A stretch of DNA of 40,444 bases from Vicinamibacteraceae bacterium (GCA_011525805.1 WYBR01000002.1:1-40444), one strand, 5' to 3'; shown: positions 15,595-23,349, numbered from the stretch's first letter. The notes: generated from the sequence alone by a model not told the origin. Translations and numbers: made by a program.

Positions 15595-17166
15595 TCAGGT
15601 CTTTTTATAGGTATCCAGATCGATGCCCGAGCGGCCCGGCGCCAGAATGTTGTTGGGATCCAGTGCGCGCTTGATGGCGTGCTCCACGTCCCGCTTGATC
15701 GGGCCGTAGCTCTGCGCAACACGCTCCTGGAAGCGCGTGTTCACGCGGTATACCGCGTAACCTTCCTTCTCGAACTCATCCAGCAGCTCGTTGAAGCAGG
15801 CATCGGCACGCTTGGACTCCTCGTCATTGGTGCGGTCGAAGAGGACATCGATGACGTGGTGCATGTCGCGTGGAGCGACGATGAACTCGGCCACATAATC
15901 CAGACCGTGCTTGTGCAGGATGCCCTTGGCCAATGCCGCCTGCTTCTGGCACTCGCTTCCACGTGCTTCGCTGACCGGTGCAAACCACATGGAGCCGCCG
16001 CCCCCGCGCCAGTTGTACAGACCGAACTCCTGCAGGTTTGGCACCCCGGACATCAACTCGGCGCGGTATTTGAAAGGCTGGGTATCGCCGGCCTCTTCCT
16101 GGGTGACGATGCGCCCCTTGCCATGCTTCTCGAACACGTCGGAGACGATCTTCCAATTCACATCGACCTGCTCCTGGGTGCCGTACAGCGCCGCGTAGAG
16201 GTTCCAGGCACCCATGCCGGTATCCCCCTGTATTTTTTCCAGGACAAGATCGGGGGTGCGGCCTGGCTCGCTGGTATAGGCAGAGCGGCGCACATTGCCA
16301 CTACTTGCTTCCCACAGGATGTTGGCGATGACCACGGAGTTGGGAATGGTCCCGGACATCCGCAGCGGACGTAGCAGATCGACGATCTCGACGATGTCCG
16401 CTTCGTTCTCGAAGATGACCTCGAACGGCTTGAACACCGGCGGCTTGGGCATCAGCCAGAAGCCCATCTTGGTGGTGATGCCGTAGTTGGCCTGGGTGAA
16501 CATGCCATCCAGCGTCGGACCATATCCCCACTTGAAGATCTGCCAGGTATTGCTGCCCTCAACGCCACCCATGCCGGTGCGATAGACATCCCCGTTGGCC
16601 AAAACCACTTCCATGCCACACTGCATCATCAGGTGCTCGCCGTAGGGCGTGTAGCCGACGCCGCGGTCCATGGTGTTGCCCACCGGCCCGGCAATGGCCG
16701 ATGGCGCGGAGAACGACAGCATCAACGGCAGGTCGTGCTCCTCGATATGGTCATACAGCTGCCCGTAGGTGACGCCGGGCTCGACCAGTGCGGTGCACAT
16801 CACCGGATCGATACTGATGATTTTGTTCATCTTCTTCAGATCGAGGATGACCTGACCCCGCGCAACCGGTGCGGCCGAGCCGTAACCGAAGTTGCGGCCG
16901 GTGGAGATGGTCCAGATCGGGATACGATGCGCATTACAGATCTTTACCACGCCCTGAATCTGCTCGACGGTGGTCGCAGTCAGCGCGGCCGAGGGTGCAT
17001 GCGCCGCATTCTCCACGGGCATCATGATCTTGTTGTAAGGCACCAGTTGGTCGGCCTTGACCAATACGTTTTCTTCGCCCAGCAAGGCGCGGAACTTCTT
17101 GATCGCCTTGTCGAATTCCTTCCGGCTCACCCCTTTGGGCAGGATCGCGTCATTTTGTACAGACAT
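15595..17166 (-). CDS. pchF: p-Cresol methylhydroxylase flavoprotein subunit (4-alkylphenol hydroxylase)
   Basis: A 523-residue VAO-family flavoprotein, nearly the same length and sequence as Pseudomonas PchF. The FAD-binding PCMH domain includes TISTGRNFGYGSAAP (87-100) and SAPSAIAGPVGNTMDRGVGY (154-172). Tyr384 in EFGLYNWRGGGG sits exactly where the covalent FAD tyrosine of PCMH lies. Known relatives oxidise 4-cresol in the periplasm to 4-hydroxybenzyl alcohol and 4-hydroxybenzaldehyde, passing electrons to a cytochrome c subunit. Eugenol and 4-ethylphenol hydroxylases are close relatives, so the substrate could differ. ATG 17166 has AAGGA nine bases upstream. It follows pchX by 13 bases and belongs to a pchC-pchX-pchF operon. 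Confidence 0.92.
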   Translation of the reverse strand: MSVQNDAILPKGVSRKEFDKAIKKFRALLGEENVLVKADQLVPYNKIMMPVENAAHAPSAALTATTVEQIQGVVKICNAHRIPIWTISTGRNFGYGSAAPVARGQVILDLKKMNKIISIDPVMCTALVEPGVTYGQLYDHIEEHDLPLMLSFSAPSAIAGPVGNTMDRGVGYTPYGEHLMMQCGMEVVLANGDVYRTGMGGVEGSNTWQIFKWGYGPTLDGMFTQANYGITTKMGFWLMPKPPVFKPFEVIFENEADIVEIVDLLRPLRMSGTIPNSVVIANILWEASSGNVRRSAYTSEPGRTPDLVLEKIQGDTGMGAWNLYAALYGTQEQVDVNWKIVSDVFEKHGKGRIVTQEEAGDTQPFKYRAELMSGVPNLQEFGLYNWRGGGGSMWFAPVSEARGSECQKQAALAKGILHKHGLDYVAEFIVAPRDMHHVIDVLFDRTNDEESKRADACFNELLDEFEKEGYAVYRVNTRFQERVAQSYGPIKRDVEHAIKRALDPNNILAPGRSGIDLDTYKKT

Positions 17167-17179
17167 GGATCCGATTCCT

Positions 17180-17875
17180 TCAGGCCGCGATCGAGAACGA
17201 AGCAAAACGGCCGGTGACCGGCTTGCTCGTAGCGGGCGCCAGCGGGGTGGCCAGCGCCGGGCGCGCCCCCAGCGAAGCCAGCAGATGACCGATGCTGGCA
17301 GCCCACTGTGCGGACTGATTGCCGCTGCACGCGGGCCCGGTCAGTTGACGCGGCGCCATCGAACCGTTGTGGCGCTCTTCGTTCAGACTGAAACCAGCGC
17401 CGCAGGCATGCAGATGGCGGCTGAGCTGCCGGGAGCAGCCCTCGGCAAGCTCGGTCGTGAGCAGATGGTGGCGGGTGAAGCCGGCTTCGGCGGTGTGCTG
17501 GCCAAGCCACTGCACACGTGCACCAGCGCTGCGTGCCATCGCTACGACAAGGGTTGCCGAGGCATCATCCAGCAGGCCGATGATTCGCGTCGCCTGACGG
17601 CTGCGCACCTGGCGCTCGAAATCCAGCATGAACGCCAAGTCGCGGCTCACCCGCTGCACCCGCAGCCGAGAGCCGCTGGCCTTCATGGCGCCATGCAGGA
17701 AAGCCAGCTCCACCGCACCCTCGTTGGCCAGCGCCACGACTGGATGACCACCGGTGCTGGCGTCATTCGCCGTGGCGGCTGTGCCAGCGAGTGCGCGTAA
17801 CGAACCGCCCATCGCGAGGCCGGCGATACCACTCAGGGCCATACCCTTGAGCACGAAACGTCGATTGACATTCAT
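17180..17875 (-). CDS. pchX: PchX-like Tat-exported protein of unknown function
   Basis: A 231-residue protein with a twin-arginine signal (NRRFVLKGMALSGIAGLAMG) and cleavage region near ALAGTA. The rest has no enzyme motif I recognise; it carries four cysteines in the second half (GCSRQLSRHLHACGAG; PACSGNQSA). Its place between the cytochrome and flavoprotein genes is the same as pchX in the Pseudomonas pchACXF cluster. Because PchF itself lacks a signal peptide, PchX may help its export or assembly with the cytochrome; that idea is inference. ATG 17875 has GAGGAG seven bases upstream. It lies 10 bases after pchC and 13 before pchF. Confidence 0.8.
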   Translation of the reverse strand: MNVNRRFVLKGMALSGIAGLAMGGSLRALAGTAATANDASTGGHPVVALANEGAVELAFLHGAMKASGSRLRVQRVSRDLAFMLDFERQVRSRQATRIIGLLDDASATLVVAMARSAGARVQWLGQHTAEAGFTRHHLLTTELAEGCSRQLSRHLHACGAGFSLNEERHNGSMAPRQLTGPACSGNQSAQWAASIGHLLASLGARPALATPLAPATSKPVTGRFASFSIAA

Positions 17876-17885
17876 GGCGGGCTCC

Positions 17886-18188
17886 TCATGGCAGAGCTTT
17901 AGGGGCTGGCAGGGTCGACAGGTATTCGGTCACCTGAGCAATGGATTCATCGTCGATAAAGGAAGCCGGGAAGGCCGGCATGGCGTTGAAGCCGTTGCGT
18001 ACGATGAATTTGACATAGTCTTCGGGCAGACCGCGTCCTGCGATCGCCGTACCCACACCGACTTCGGGGGCGTGGCACTGGCCGCAGACGTTGTCATACA
18101 GATTCTTGCCGCTGCCCCATCGGCCGCCATCCTGCGCCTGGGCCGATGCGGTCAGCAAAGCAAAGGCCAAGACGTTCGCCACCAGCAT
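17886..18188 (-). CDS. pchC: p-Cresol methylhydroxylase cytochrome c subunit
   Basis: A 100-residue c-type cytochrome. The heme motif is CGQCH (35-39), and Met70 in NAMPAFP is the likely axial ligand. The mature part WGSGKNLYDNVC and the end VTEYLSTLPAP resemble PchC. It accepts electrons from PchF in the periplasm. The signal peptide is odd: from ATG 18188 it reads MLVANVLAFALLTASAQA with no positive charge. In the upstream frame SSSRKAARW would supply the charge, but no start with a good ribosome-binding site is visible. The upstream DNA looks like a scrap of another gene, so the original start may have been lost at a recombination junction. The aldehyde dehydrogenase pchA, first in the classic cluster, is absent here. 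Confidence 0.85.
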   Translation of the reverse strand: MLVANVLAFALLTASAQAQDGGRWGSGKNLYDNVCGQCHAPEVGVGTAIAGRGLPEDYVKFIVRNGFNAMPAFPASFIDDESIAQVTEYLSTLPAPKALP

Positions 18189-18553
18189 CCATCTCGCAGC
18201 CTTACGGCTCGAGGAGTTGGGGATTCCTGATGCGCCATGGGGACTCCACAGAGCGCTCGGCGCGCCGTTCCGTCCAGAATCCAGTTCCGGTATCGAGGGT
18301 GAGTCCGTGCCGATGACGAGCGCTTCGAACTGCTCCTCGAACGCCAGGGCGACGGGCACGGCCGTCGCGAGCAGCGGCGCGCTGGGGCTCGTCAGCGTCC
18401 CCGGCTCGTCGCTCGCGCTCAGGCCCCAGTCCTGCCACCCGTTGCGCAGCGCCGAACGAGTCGCAATGTCTCCTGATCCCGGACAAGTTGCGTCCCGACG
18501 CGCGGCCCGGCCTCGTCGAGGGCGCCTGTTCTTGCCGGCACACTTGTGAGAGA
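18189..18553. other. Gap upstream of pchC, possible gene scrap
   Basis: The minus strand is open over this region and at about 18282-18374 reads VALAFEEQF, then ALVIGTDSPSIPEL. That resembles the GTDSPxLP core of TIGR04282/DUF2064-type glycosyltransferases. The flanks do not hold the match, so at most a short remnant is present. I looked for a sigma-54 promoter for pchC and found none. Confidence 0.35.
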
Positions 18554-19987
18554 CTAGTTGGCGCAAGGTGTGAGAGCCGATCGTCTTTCCGTGCCGCCCT
18601 CGCCTCGCAGGCGCTCTGCGCGACGGTAGAGCGTGCGGCGATTCATTCCGAGCATCTTTGCCGCCTCGGACTTGCGTCCGTGCACCGCCTCGATCACGGC
18701 GTCGATGTAGGACTCCGTCAGCTCGTCGGCCGATAGCCGCTGCTCCAGAGCCGTGCGCAGCAGCATCTCGTGAAGCGTACCGTCGTTCTGCCGCGGAACT
18801 TCGCTCGAGACCAGGACGTCGCTCGAGTGGATTTCATGGGAGTCTGCCAGCGCCAAGGCGCGCTCGATGCAGTTCTCGAGTTCGCGCGCGTTGCCGGCCC
18901 ACGGTGCCTGCATGAGCTTGCGGGAAGCCTGCTCCGTGAAGCGGTAGCGCTCGTCATCGGAGTGCTTGCGCAGGAAGGCTTCGGCCAGGACGGGGATGTC
19001 GTCCGGCCGTTCGCGAAGCGGAGGAATGCGGATCGGCAGGACGTTCAGGCGATAGTAGAGGTCCTTGCGGAAGCGTCCGTCCTGGATGGCGTCTTCGAGC
19101 TTCTGGTTCGTAACCGCGATGATGCGGACATCGAGCTTGACGGACTGGTTGCCGCCGACCGGCCGCACTTCACGGTCTTGGAGGACCCGCAGGAGCTTGC
19201 CTTGCAAGCTCACCGGCATGTCGCCGATCTCGTCGAGAAAGAGGGTGCCTCCGTGGGCCGTCTCGAAGAGGCCCTTCTTGGCGGCGTGGGCGCTCGTGAA
19301 CGCGCCCTTCACGTGACCGAAGAGCTCGCTCTCGAGCAATCCCTCGGGCATCGCCGTGCAATTGATCGGAACAAAAGGCTTCTTGGCGCGTGCGCCGGTG
19401 AAGTGGATCGTGCGCGCCACGACCTCCTTGCCCGTGCCGCTTTCGCCGGTGATGAGGACGTTGCTGCGGCTGGAGGAGATCTTTCGGATCAGTGCGTAGA
19501 TTTCGTTCATCGCGGCGCTCTTGCCGACGAGTTCCCTGAAAGAGCCCGTGCGATCGACGGCGCGCCGGAGTCGGCGATTCCCATCCTCGAGTTCGCGACG
19601 TTCGAAGGCGCGTTCCAGCGCGATCAGCAGCGCATCCGCCTCGAAGGGCCTGGTCACGTAGTCGAGTGTGCCCGTTCGCATCGCCTCCGCGGCGGTCTGG
19701 ACACTCTCGAATGCGGCCATCAACACCACGGGCGTAGCGGGCCGAAGCTGGCGGAGGGCTGCCAGGAGTTCGAGACCGTCCTTCCCAGGCATCTGGAGGT
19801 CGGTCAGCCCCACATCGAAGTCGCGATCTTCCATCGTTGCCAGGGCTGCGTCTGCGGAATCCGGTCGTCCTCCGAAAGATCGGGGCGTCACCTGCCGCGC
19901 GTCCGGATGGGCGATCGACGCGGGTGAGACGGACGAACGGGTGGAGAGGCGAATGGGATCACCGACAATTGGGAGCGGCAACGACAT
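18554..19987 (-). CDS. Sigma-54-dependent NtrC-family activator with degenerate receiver
   Basis: A 477-residue enhancer-binding protein. The AAA+ domain (about 150-385) has Walker A GESGTGKE (181-188), GAFTSA (228-233) and Walker B FLDE (250-253). The Fis-type HTH at the end is SEAAKMLGMNRRTLYRR. The receiver-like region (about 40-125) keeps Asp63 in LTDLQMPG. It lacks the usual N-terminal strand with the acidic pair, the conserved Thr is Ala91, and the conserved Lys is Arg113. The sigma-54 contact loop GAFTGA is GAFTSA. It may therefore act without phosphorylation. It is divergent from fadE, whose upstream region has a sigma-54 promoter and palindrome, so fadE and the second copy at 23.1 kb are likely targets. 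It is also next to the pch operon. The start is uncertain; ATG 19987 has only a close GGAG. Confidence 0.85.
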   Translation of the reverse strand: MSLPLPIVGDPIRLSTRSSVSPASIAHPDARQVTPRSFGGRPDSADAALATMEDRDFDVGLTDLQMPGKDGLELLAALRQLRPATPVVLMAAFESVQTAAEAMRTGTLDYVTRPFEADALLIALERAFERRELEDGNRRLRRAVDRTGSFRELVGKSAAMNEIYALIRKISSSRSNVLITGESGTGKEVVARTIHFTGARAKKPFVPINCTAMPEGLLESELFGHVKGAFTSAHAAKKGLFETAHGGTLFLDEIGDMPVSLQGKLLRVLQDREVRPVGGNQSVKLDVRIIAVTNQKLEDAIQDGRFRKDLYYRLNVLPIRIPPLRERPDDIPVLAEAFLRKHSDDERYRFTEQASRKLMQAPWAGNARELENCIERALALADSHEIHSSDVLVSSEVPRQNDGTLHEMLLRTALEQRLSADELTESYIDAVIEAVHGRKSEAAKMLGMNRRTLYRRAERLRGEGGTERRSALTPCAN

Positions 19988-20341
19988 GACTCCAGGCCTG
20001 CTATCGCTCCCGAGAGTGGATCGGACGACCTGACGTAAAGCCAGATCATCAGTGGAGCGCCGCTGATTGCTCTCGCTGAGACATCGTGTCCTGTTCCGGC
20101 GAGCGCAACCATCCTCGGATCGGGGTATTTCAGTGACCGAGAAGGTGGGGGTTCGTCCTCCGCGCAGAAGGGGCCAGAGCGAGATCGAGGGCGTCGACGG
20201 ACCGTTGGCGGCCGTTGTCGTGAGCGTCTCGGAGATCTCGGGACGCGGGCTGTCGGCTTCGCCAAGCGGGAGCGCTCGAACCCTCGTGACTCAGCCGCCT
20301 CTCTTCCGCGGATGGCGCCGGGGCGAATGCGGGGCTCGCGA

Positions 20342-20367
20342 CCCCCGAGGTGGGGTTGTGTGCCTCA
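20342..20367 (+). promoter_or_regulatory. Putative activator-binding site (UAS) upstream of fadE
   Basis: CCCCC, five bases, TGGGG, TTGTGT, GCCTCA. The same arrangement, CCCCA-TGGGGTTGxGxGCCTCA, is at 23107-23131, and in both cases it ends 37-38 bases before the GG of the sigma-54 promoter. Enhancer-binding proteins usually bind such dyads. Confidence 0.5.
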
Positions 20368-20403
20368 GGTCATGGCGGCGACGAGAGCAGCCGGTCTCGC
20401 CAC

Positions 20404-20420
20404 CCGGCATTGTTCTTGCT
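20404..20420 (+). promoter_or_regulatory. Sigma-54 promoter of fadE
   Basis: CCGGCATTGTTCTTGCT: GG at 20406-20407 and GC at 20418-20419, exactly ten bases between, fitting the TGGCAC-N5-TTGCW pattern (GGCA and TTGC conserved). The start of transcription would be near 20431, giving a leader of about 110 bases. Confidence 0.65.
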
Positions 20421-20440
20421 TTTCATTGTTCTTGCTTTTC
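20409..20440. repeat. 16-bp tandem duplication over the -12 element
   Basis: ATTGTTCTTGCTTTTC is present twice in a row (20409-20424, 20425-20440). The second copy repeats the TTGC -12 motif but has no GG ten bases upstream. The sister promoter at 23.17 kb has one copy only, so this is a later local duplication. Confidence 0.9.
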
Positions 20441-20541
20441 ATTCTGTCCAGGACGCCCAGTCCGAGGAGTCGTCAGCAGTCCGGTGCCATCTCGAGCGCC
20501 GCCGCTCCCGTCAGGGATGTCCCCAGTGGAGGGAACGAGAG

Positions 20542-22962
20542 ATGACAGTCGTTGGGATCGTGGCGACTCTCGCGCTCTTTCTCGGGCTGCTCTTCGAGCG
20601 CCGCGCGTACTGGGCCTGGGTCGCGAGCGGCGGCCTACTCCTTGTGGGGTGGGCGTTCGCCGGGTCCGCCTCGTGGGCTGTCCTGTCCGGCGTGGGCGCG
20701 GTATTCGCCGTGCTCGCCCTCCTCTTCGGCAGGCGGGAATGGCGGTCCCGCTGGGTCACGCCAGTCGTGATGACGCAGGTCGGCCGGCTCTTGCCGCGAC
20801 TGGGCGAGACCGAGCGGATCGCTCTCGAGGCCGGAACGGTCTGGTGGGACAAGGAGCTCTTCTCGGGGGCTCCGGACTGGCGGGTGCTCTTCGACTTCGA
20901 GCCGCAGCCGCTGAGTGAGCGTGAACTCGCGTTCCTCGAGGGTCCCGTCGAGGGGCTGTGCCGATCGCTCAACGAGTGGGACGTCGCGCAGTCCGGTGAC
21001 CTGCCGAACGAGACGTGGGAGTTCCTCAAGCAGGAGCGGTTTCTGGGCATGATCATCCCGGAGGAGTACGGAGGCCTCGGGTTCTCCGCGCACGCGCATT
21101 CCGCGGTGGTGCAGAAGCTCTCGAGCCGCAGCATTACCGCCGCGGTCACGGTGATGGTTCCGAACTCCTTGGGGCCAGCAGAGCTGCTGCTCCACTATGG
21201 CACCGACGCCCAGCGCGACCACTATCTCCCTCGCCTCGCACGCGGCGAGGAGATCCCTTGCTTCGCGCTCACGGGCCCGGAGGCCGGAAGCGACGCGGCC
21301 GCCACCCAGTGCGAGGGCATCGTCTGCCGGGCAGAGTACGGGGGCGAAGAGGTCCTCGGGATGCGACTCAACTGGCGCAAGCGTTACATCACGCTGGCGT
21401 CCGTCGCGACCCTGATCGGTCTCGCCTTCCGGCTGCGCGACCCGGACCGGCTGCTCGGCGACGAGACGGATCGCGGGATCACCTGCGCTCTGATTCCCGC
21501 TCATCTCCCGGGCATCGAGATCGGCGCGCGTCACGACCCCATGGGCATTCCCTTTCACAATGGACCGATCGTCGGTCACGACGTGTTCGTCCCGCTCGAC
21601 TTCATCATCGGCGGGCTGGAGGGTGCTGGCCAGGGCTGGCGCATGTTGATGGAGAGCCTGGCGGCGGGTCGCTCGATCTCGCTGCCTTCGCTCTCCGTGG
21701 GCGGAGCCAAGCTCGCGACCCGCGTCGTCAGTGCCTATGCCATGGTCCGCGAGCAGTTCGATACACCGATCGGGCGCTTCGAGGGGGTCGAGGAGCCCCT
21801 GGCGCGGATCGCCGGCCTCACCTACCTGATGGACGCCACCCGCTCTCTCACGGCCGCCAGCGTCGACGCCGGGGAGAAACCATCGGTCCTCTCCGCCATC
21901 GCGAAGGCGTACCTCACGGAATCGCTGCGCACCGTGACGAACGACGCCATGGACATCCGGGCTGGCGCCGCGATCCAGCGCGGTCCGCGCAACCTGCTGG
22001 GTCGCGTCTACGATGCCGTGCCCGTCGGGATCACCGTCGAGGGGGCCAACATCCTGACCCGCTCGATGATCATCTACGGCCAGGGAGCGATTCGCTGTCA
22101 CCCTTTCGCGCTGGAAGAGATCCATGCCTTCGAGAAGCGAGACCGGGACGCCTTCGACCGGGCGTTTTTCGGACACGTGAACCACGTCTTCAGCACGGCC
22201 GCTCGCGCGTTCCTGCTCGGCGTGTCGGGTGGGCGTTTCGAGCGCGCCGCTCCCAAGGGCCCTGTGCGGCGCCCTGTACAGCGCCTCTCGCGGCTCAGCG
22301 CCGCGTTCGCTCTCGTGTCCGACGCAGCCATGGCCAGCCTCGGCGGCCAGCTCAAGCGCCGCGAGATGATCACCGGTCGCCTCGCCGATGCACTTGCCTG
22401 GATGTATCTGGCGTCCGCGACGCTGAAGCGTTTCCACGATGCCGGCCATCCGTCGGGCGATGAGCCCTTCGTCGCGTGGGCATGCAACCACGCGCTGGCC
22501 GAGGTCGAGTCCGCGCTCGACGGGGTGCTGCGCAACCTACCCGCCCGACCGCTTGCCTGGATGCTCCGCCCGCTCGTCCTTCCGCTGGGACGACGTGAAC
22601 GGGGACCCGACGATGCCGGTGTCAGCGCCGTTGCGACGGCGGTCCTGGATGATGCGGAAACGCGCGAGCGTCTGACGGCGGGCATCTTCGTTCCTCCTGA
22701 GGAGGAGATCGGGCTGGGTCGTCTCGAGGCCGCGCTCCGAAAGGCCAGCGAGGCGCTGCGGATCGAGGCCAAGCTTCGCGCCGCGGTGCGCCAGGGCGTC
22801 ATCGACCGGGCACCCGGCGACGCGATGGCGAGTGCCGGTCTCGCGGCCGGCGTGATCTCGGAAAGCGAGCTGGCGGCACTGAACGCTGCCGACGCGGCGC
22901 GCGACGAGGTGATCCAGGTGGATGCGTTCGATGCCGTCGAGTATCAGAAGCTCCGTCGCTGA
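20542..22962 (+). CDS. fadE: Acyl-CoA dehydrogenase, FadE type
   Basis: An 806-residue protein, the length of E. coli FadE and about twice that of ordinary acyl-CoA dehydrogenases. Residues 1-65 carry two membrane helices (VGIVATLALFLGLLFERRAY; WAFAGSASWAVLSGVGAVFA). The dehydrogenase domain includes the entry motif IIPEEYGGLGFS, the FAD/substrate motif FALTGPEAGSDA, and MDIRAGAAIQRGPRNLLGR. The last third is the extra FadE C-terminal domain (DUF1974). FadE does the first step of fatty-acid beta-oxidation. ATG 20542 has GGAGGG about 8 to 13 bases upstream; the frame is open upstream but carries the promoter there. A sigma-54 promoter and dyad precede it, opposite a sigma-54 activator, which is unusual since fadE is normally under FadR. 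Confidence 0.9.
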   Translation: MTVVGIVATLALFLGLLFERRAYWAWVASGGLLLVGWAFAGSASWAVLSGVGAVFAVLALLFGRREWRSRWVTPVVMTQVGRLLPRLGETERIALEAGTVWWDKELFSGAPDWRVLFDFEPQPLSERELAFLEGPVEGLCRSLNEWDVAQSGDLPNETWEFLKQERFLGMIIPEEYGGLGFSAHAHSAVVQKLSSRSITAAVTVMVPNSLGPAELLLHYGTDAQRDHYLPRLARGEEIPCFALTGPEAGSDAAATQCEGIVCRAEYGGEEVLGMRLNWRKRYITLASVATLIGLAFRLRDPDRLLGDETDRGITCALIPAHLPGIEIGARHDPMGIPFHNGPIVGHDVFVPLDFIIGGLEGAGQGWRMLMESLAAGRSISLPSLSVGGAKLATRVVSAYAMVREQFDTPIGRFEGVEEPLARIAGLTYLMDATRSLTAASVDAGEKPSVLSAIAKAYLTESLRTVTNDAMDIRAGAAIQRGPRNLLGRVYDAVPVGITVEGANILTRSMIIYGQGAIRCHPFALEEIHAFEKRDRDAFDRAFFGHVNHVFSTAARAFLLGVSGGRFERAAPKGPVRRPVQRLSRLSAAFALVSDAAMASLGGQLKRREMITGRLADALAWMYLASATLKRFHDAGHPSGDEPFVAWACNHALAEVESALDGVLRNLPARPLAWMLRPLVLPLGRRERGPDDAGVSAVATAVLDDAETRERLTAGIFVPPEEEIGLGRLEAALRKASEALRIEAKLRAAVRQGVIDRAPGDAMASAGLAAGVISESELAALNAADAARDEVIQVDAFDAVEYQKLRR

Positions 22963-23100
22963 AGGGGAGCGTCGCGACCTCGAGCGTCTCGAAGTTCCCC
23001 TCCGTGGAGAAGGCGGCGGCCTTCGTGCGCTCGCGCGACAGCTGCACTTCGAGCGATCCGTCGACACCGATCTCAGGTTGGTGCGGACCGAAGGTGAGCC
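22963..23100 (-). other. Unassigned stretch that may be a minus-strand gene scrap
   Basis: On the minus strand one frame reads LTFGPHQPEIGVDGSLEV, QLSRERTKAAAF and ETLEVATLPFSD with balanced composition, unlike the Arg-rich shadows elsewhere. It has no start and runs toward the end of fadE. I recognise no family. It may be coincidence or a remnant. Confidence 0.25.
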
Positions 23101-23101
23101 A

Positions 23102-23131
23102 TGAGGCCCCAGATTGGGGTTGAGCGCCTCA
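23102..23131 (+). promoter_or_regulatory. Second copy of the putative activator-binding site
   Basis: TGAGGC (23102-23107) and GCCTCA (23126-23131) are an exact inverted pair, with CCCCA and TGGGG inside them forming a second dyad. The right half and its distance to the promoter match the fadE copy. Confidence 0.55.
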
Positions 23132-23166
23132 CGTCGGCGGAGGCGAGCGCAGGGTCGTCACGTCAC

Positions 23167-23183
23167 CCGGCATTGTTCTTGCT
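23167..23183 (+). promoter_or_regulatory. Sigma-54 promoter of the truncated dehydrogenase
   Basis: CCGGCATTGTTCTTGCT, identical over 17 bases to the fadE promoter: GG at 23169-23170 and GC at 23181-23182. Transcription would start near 23194, 27 bases before the ATG at 23221. Confidence 0.65.
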
Positions 23184-23220
23184 GTTCACCAGGACACCCA
23201 GGTCCGAGGAGGAGAGCATC

Positions 23221-23349
23221 ATGGGAGATCCGATGCAGGCCTTCGCCATGCGGAAGCTCGGCGAGGTCGAATTCGTCGACGAGCCAGACCCGGAGCCTGG
23301 TCCGCTGGTCGGCAATCAGACCGCTCGGTCGTCGGCGGTCGTCGCCTGA
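23221..23349 (+). pseudogene. Truncated zinc-type alcohol dehydrogenase, N-terminal scrap
   Basis: ATG 23221 has a strong ribosome-binding site (GAGGAGGAG, about six bases upstream). The product starts MGDPMQAFAMRKLGEVEF, then VDEPDPEPGP, the standard first strand of zinc-dependent medium-chain alcohol dehydrogenases (MKAxVxxxxGxVxxxExPdPxPGP). After PGP the match ends and the frame closes at 42 residues. Everything after is lost, and the katA block begins 100 bases later. The promoter, upstream site and start signal survive intact, so the transcript may still be made. In the ancestor this would have been a sigma-54-driven alcohol dehydrogenase co-regulated with fadE. Confidence 0.6.

Larger units (their letters stand above)
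19988..20541. other. Divergent regulatory region between the activator and fadE
   Basis: About 550 bases. The right part holds the palindromic upstream site, the sigma-54 promoter and a 16-bp tandem duplication, each listed. The left part (19988-20340) gives only Arg/Pro/Ser-rich frames on both strands. A ribosome-binding site GGAGGG lies at 20528-20533 before the fadE start. Confidence 0.6.

Noticed and set aside
18189..18553. Sigma-54 promoter for pchC
   Set aside because: No GG-N10-GC with flanking TGGC/TTGC on the minus strand in this gap.
20635..22491. 618-codon minus-strand frame opposite fadE
   Set aside because: Antisense shadow with Arg/Asp/Glu-rich, motif-free translation; fadE is certain.
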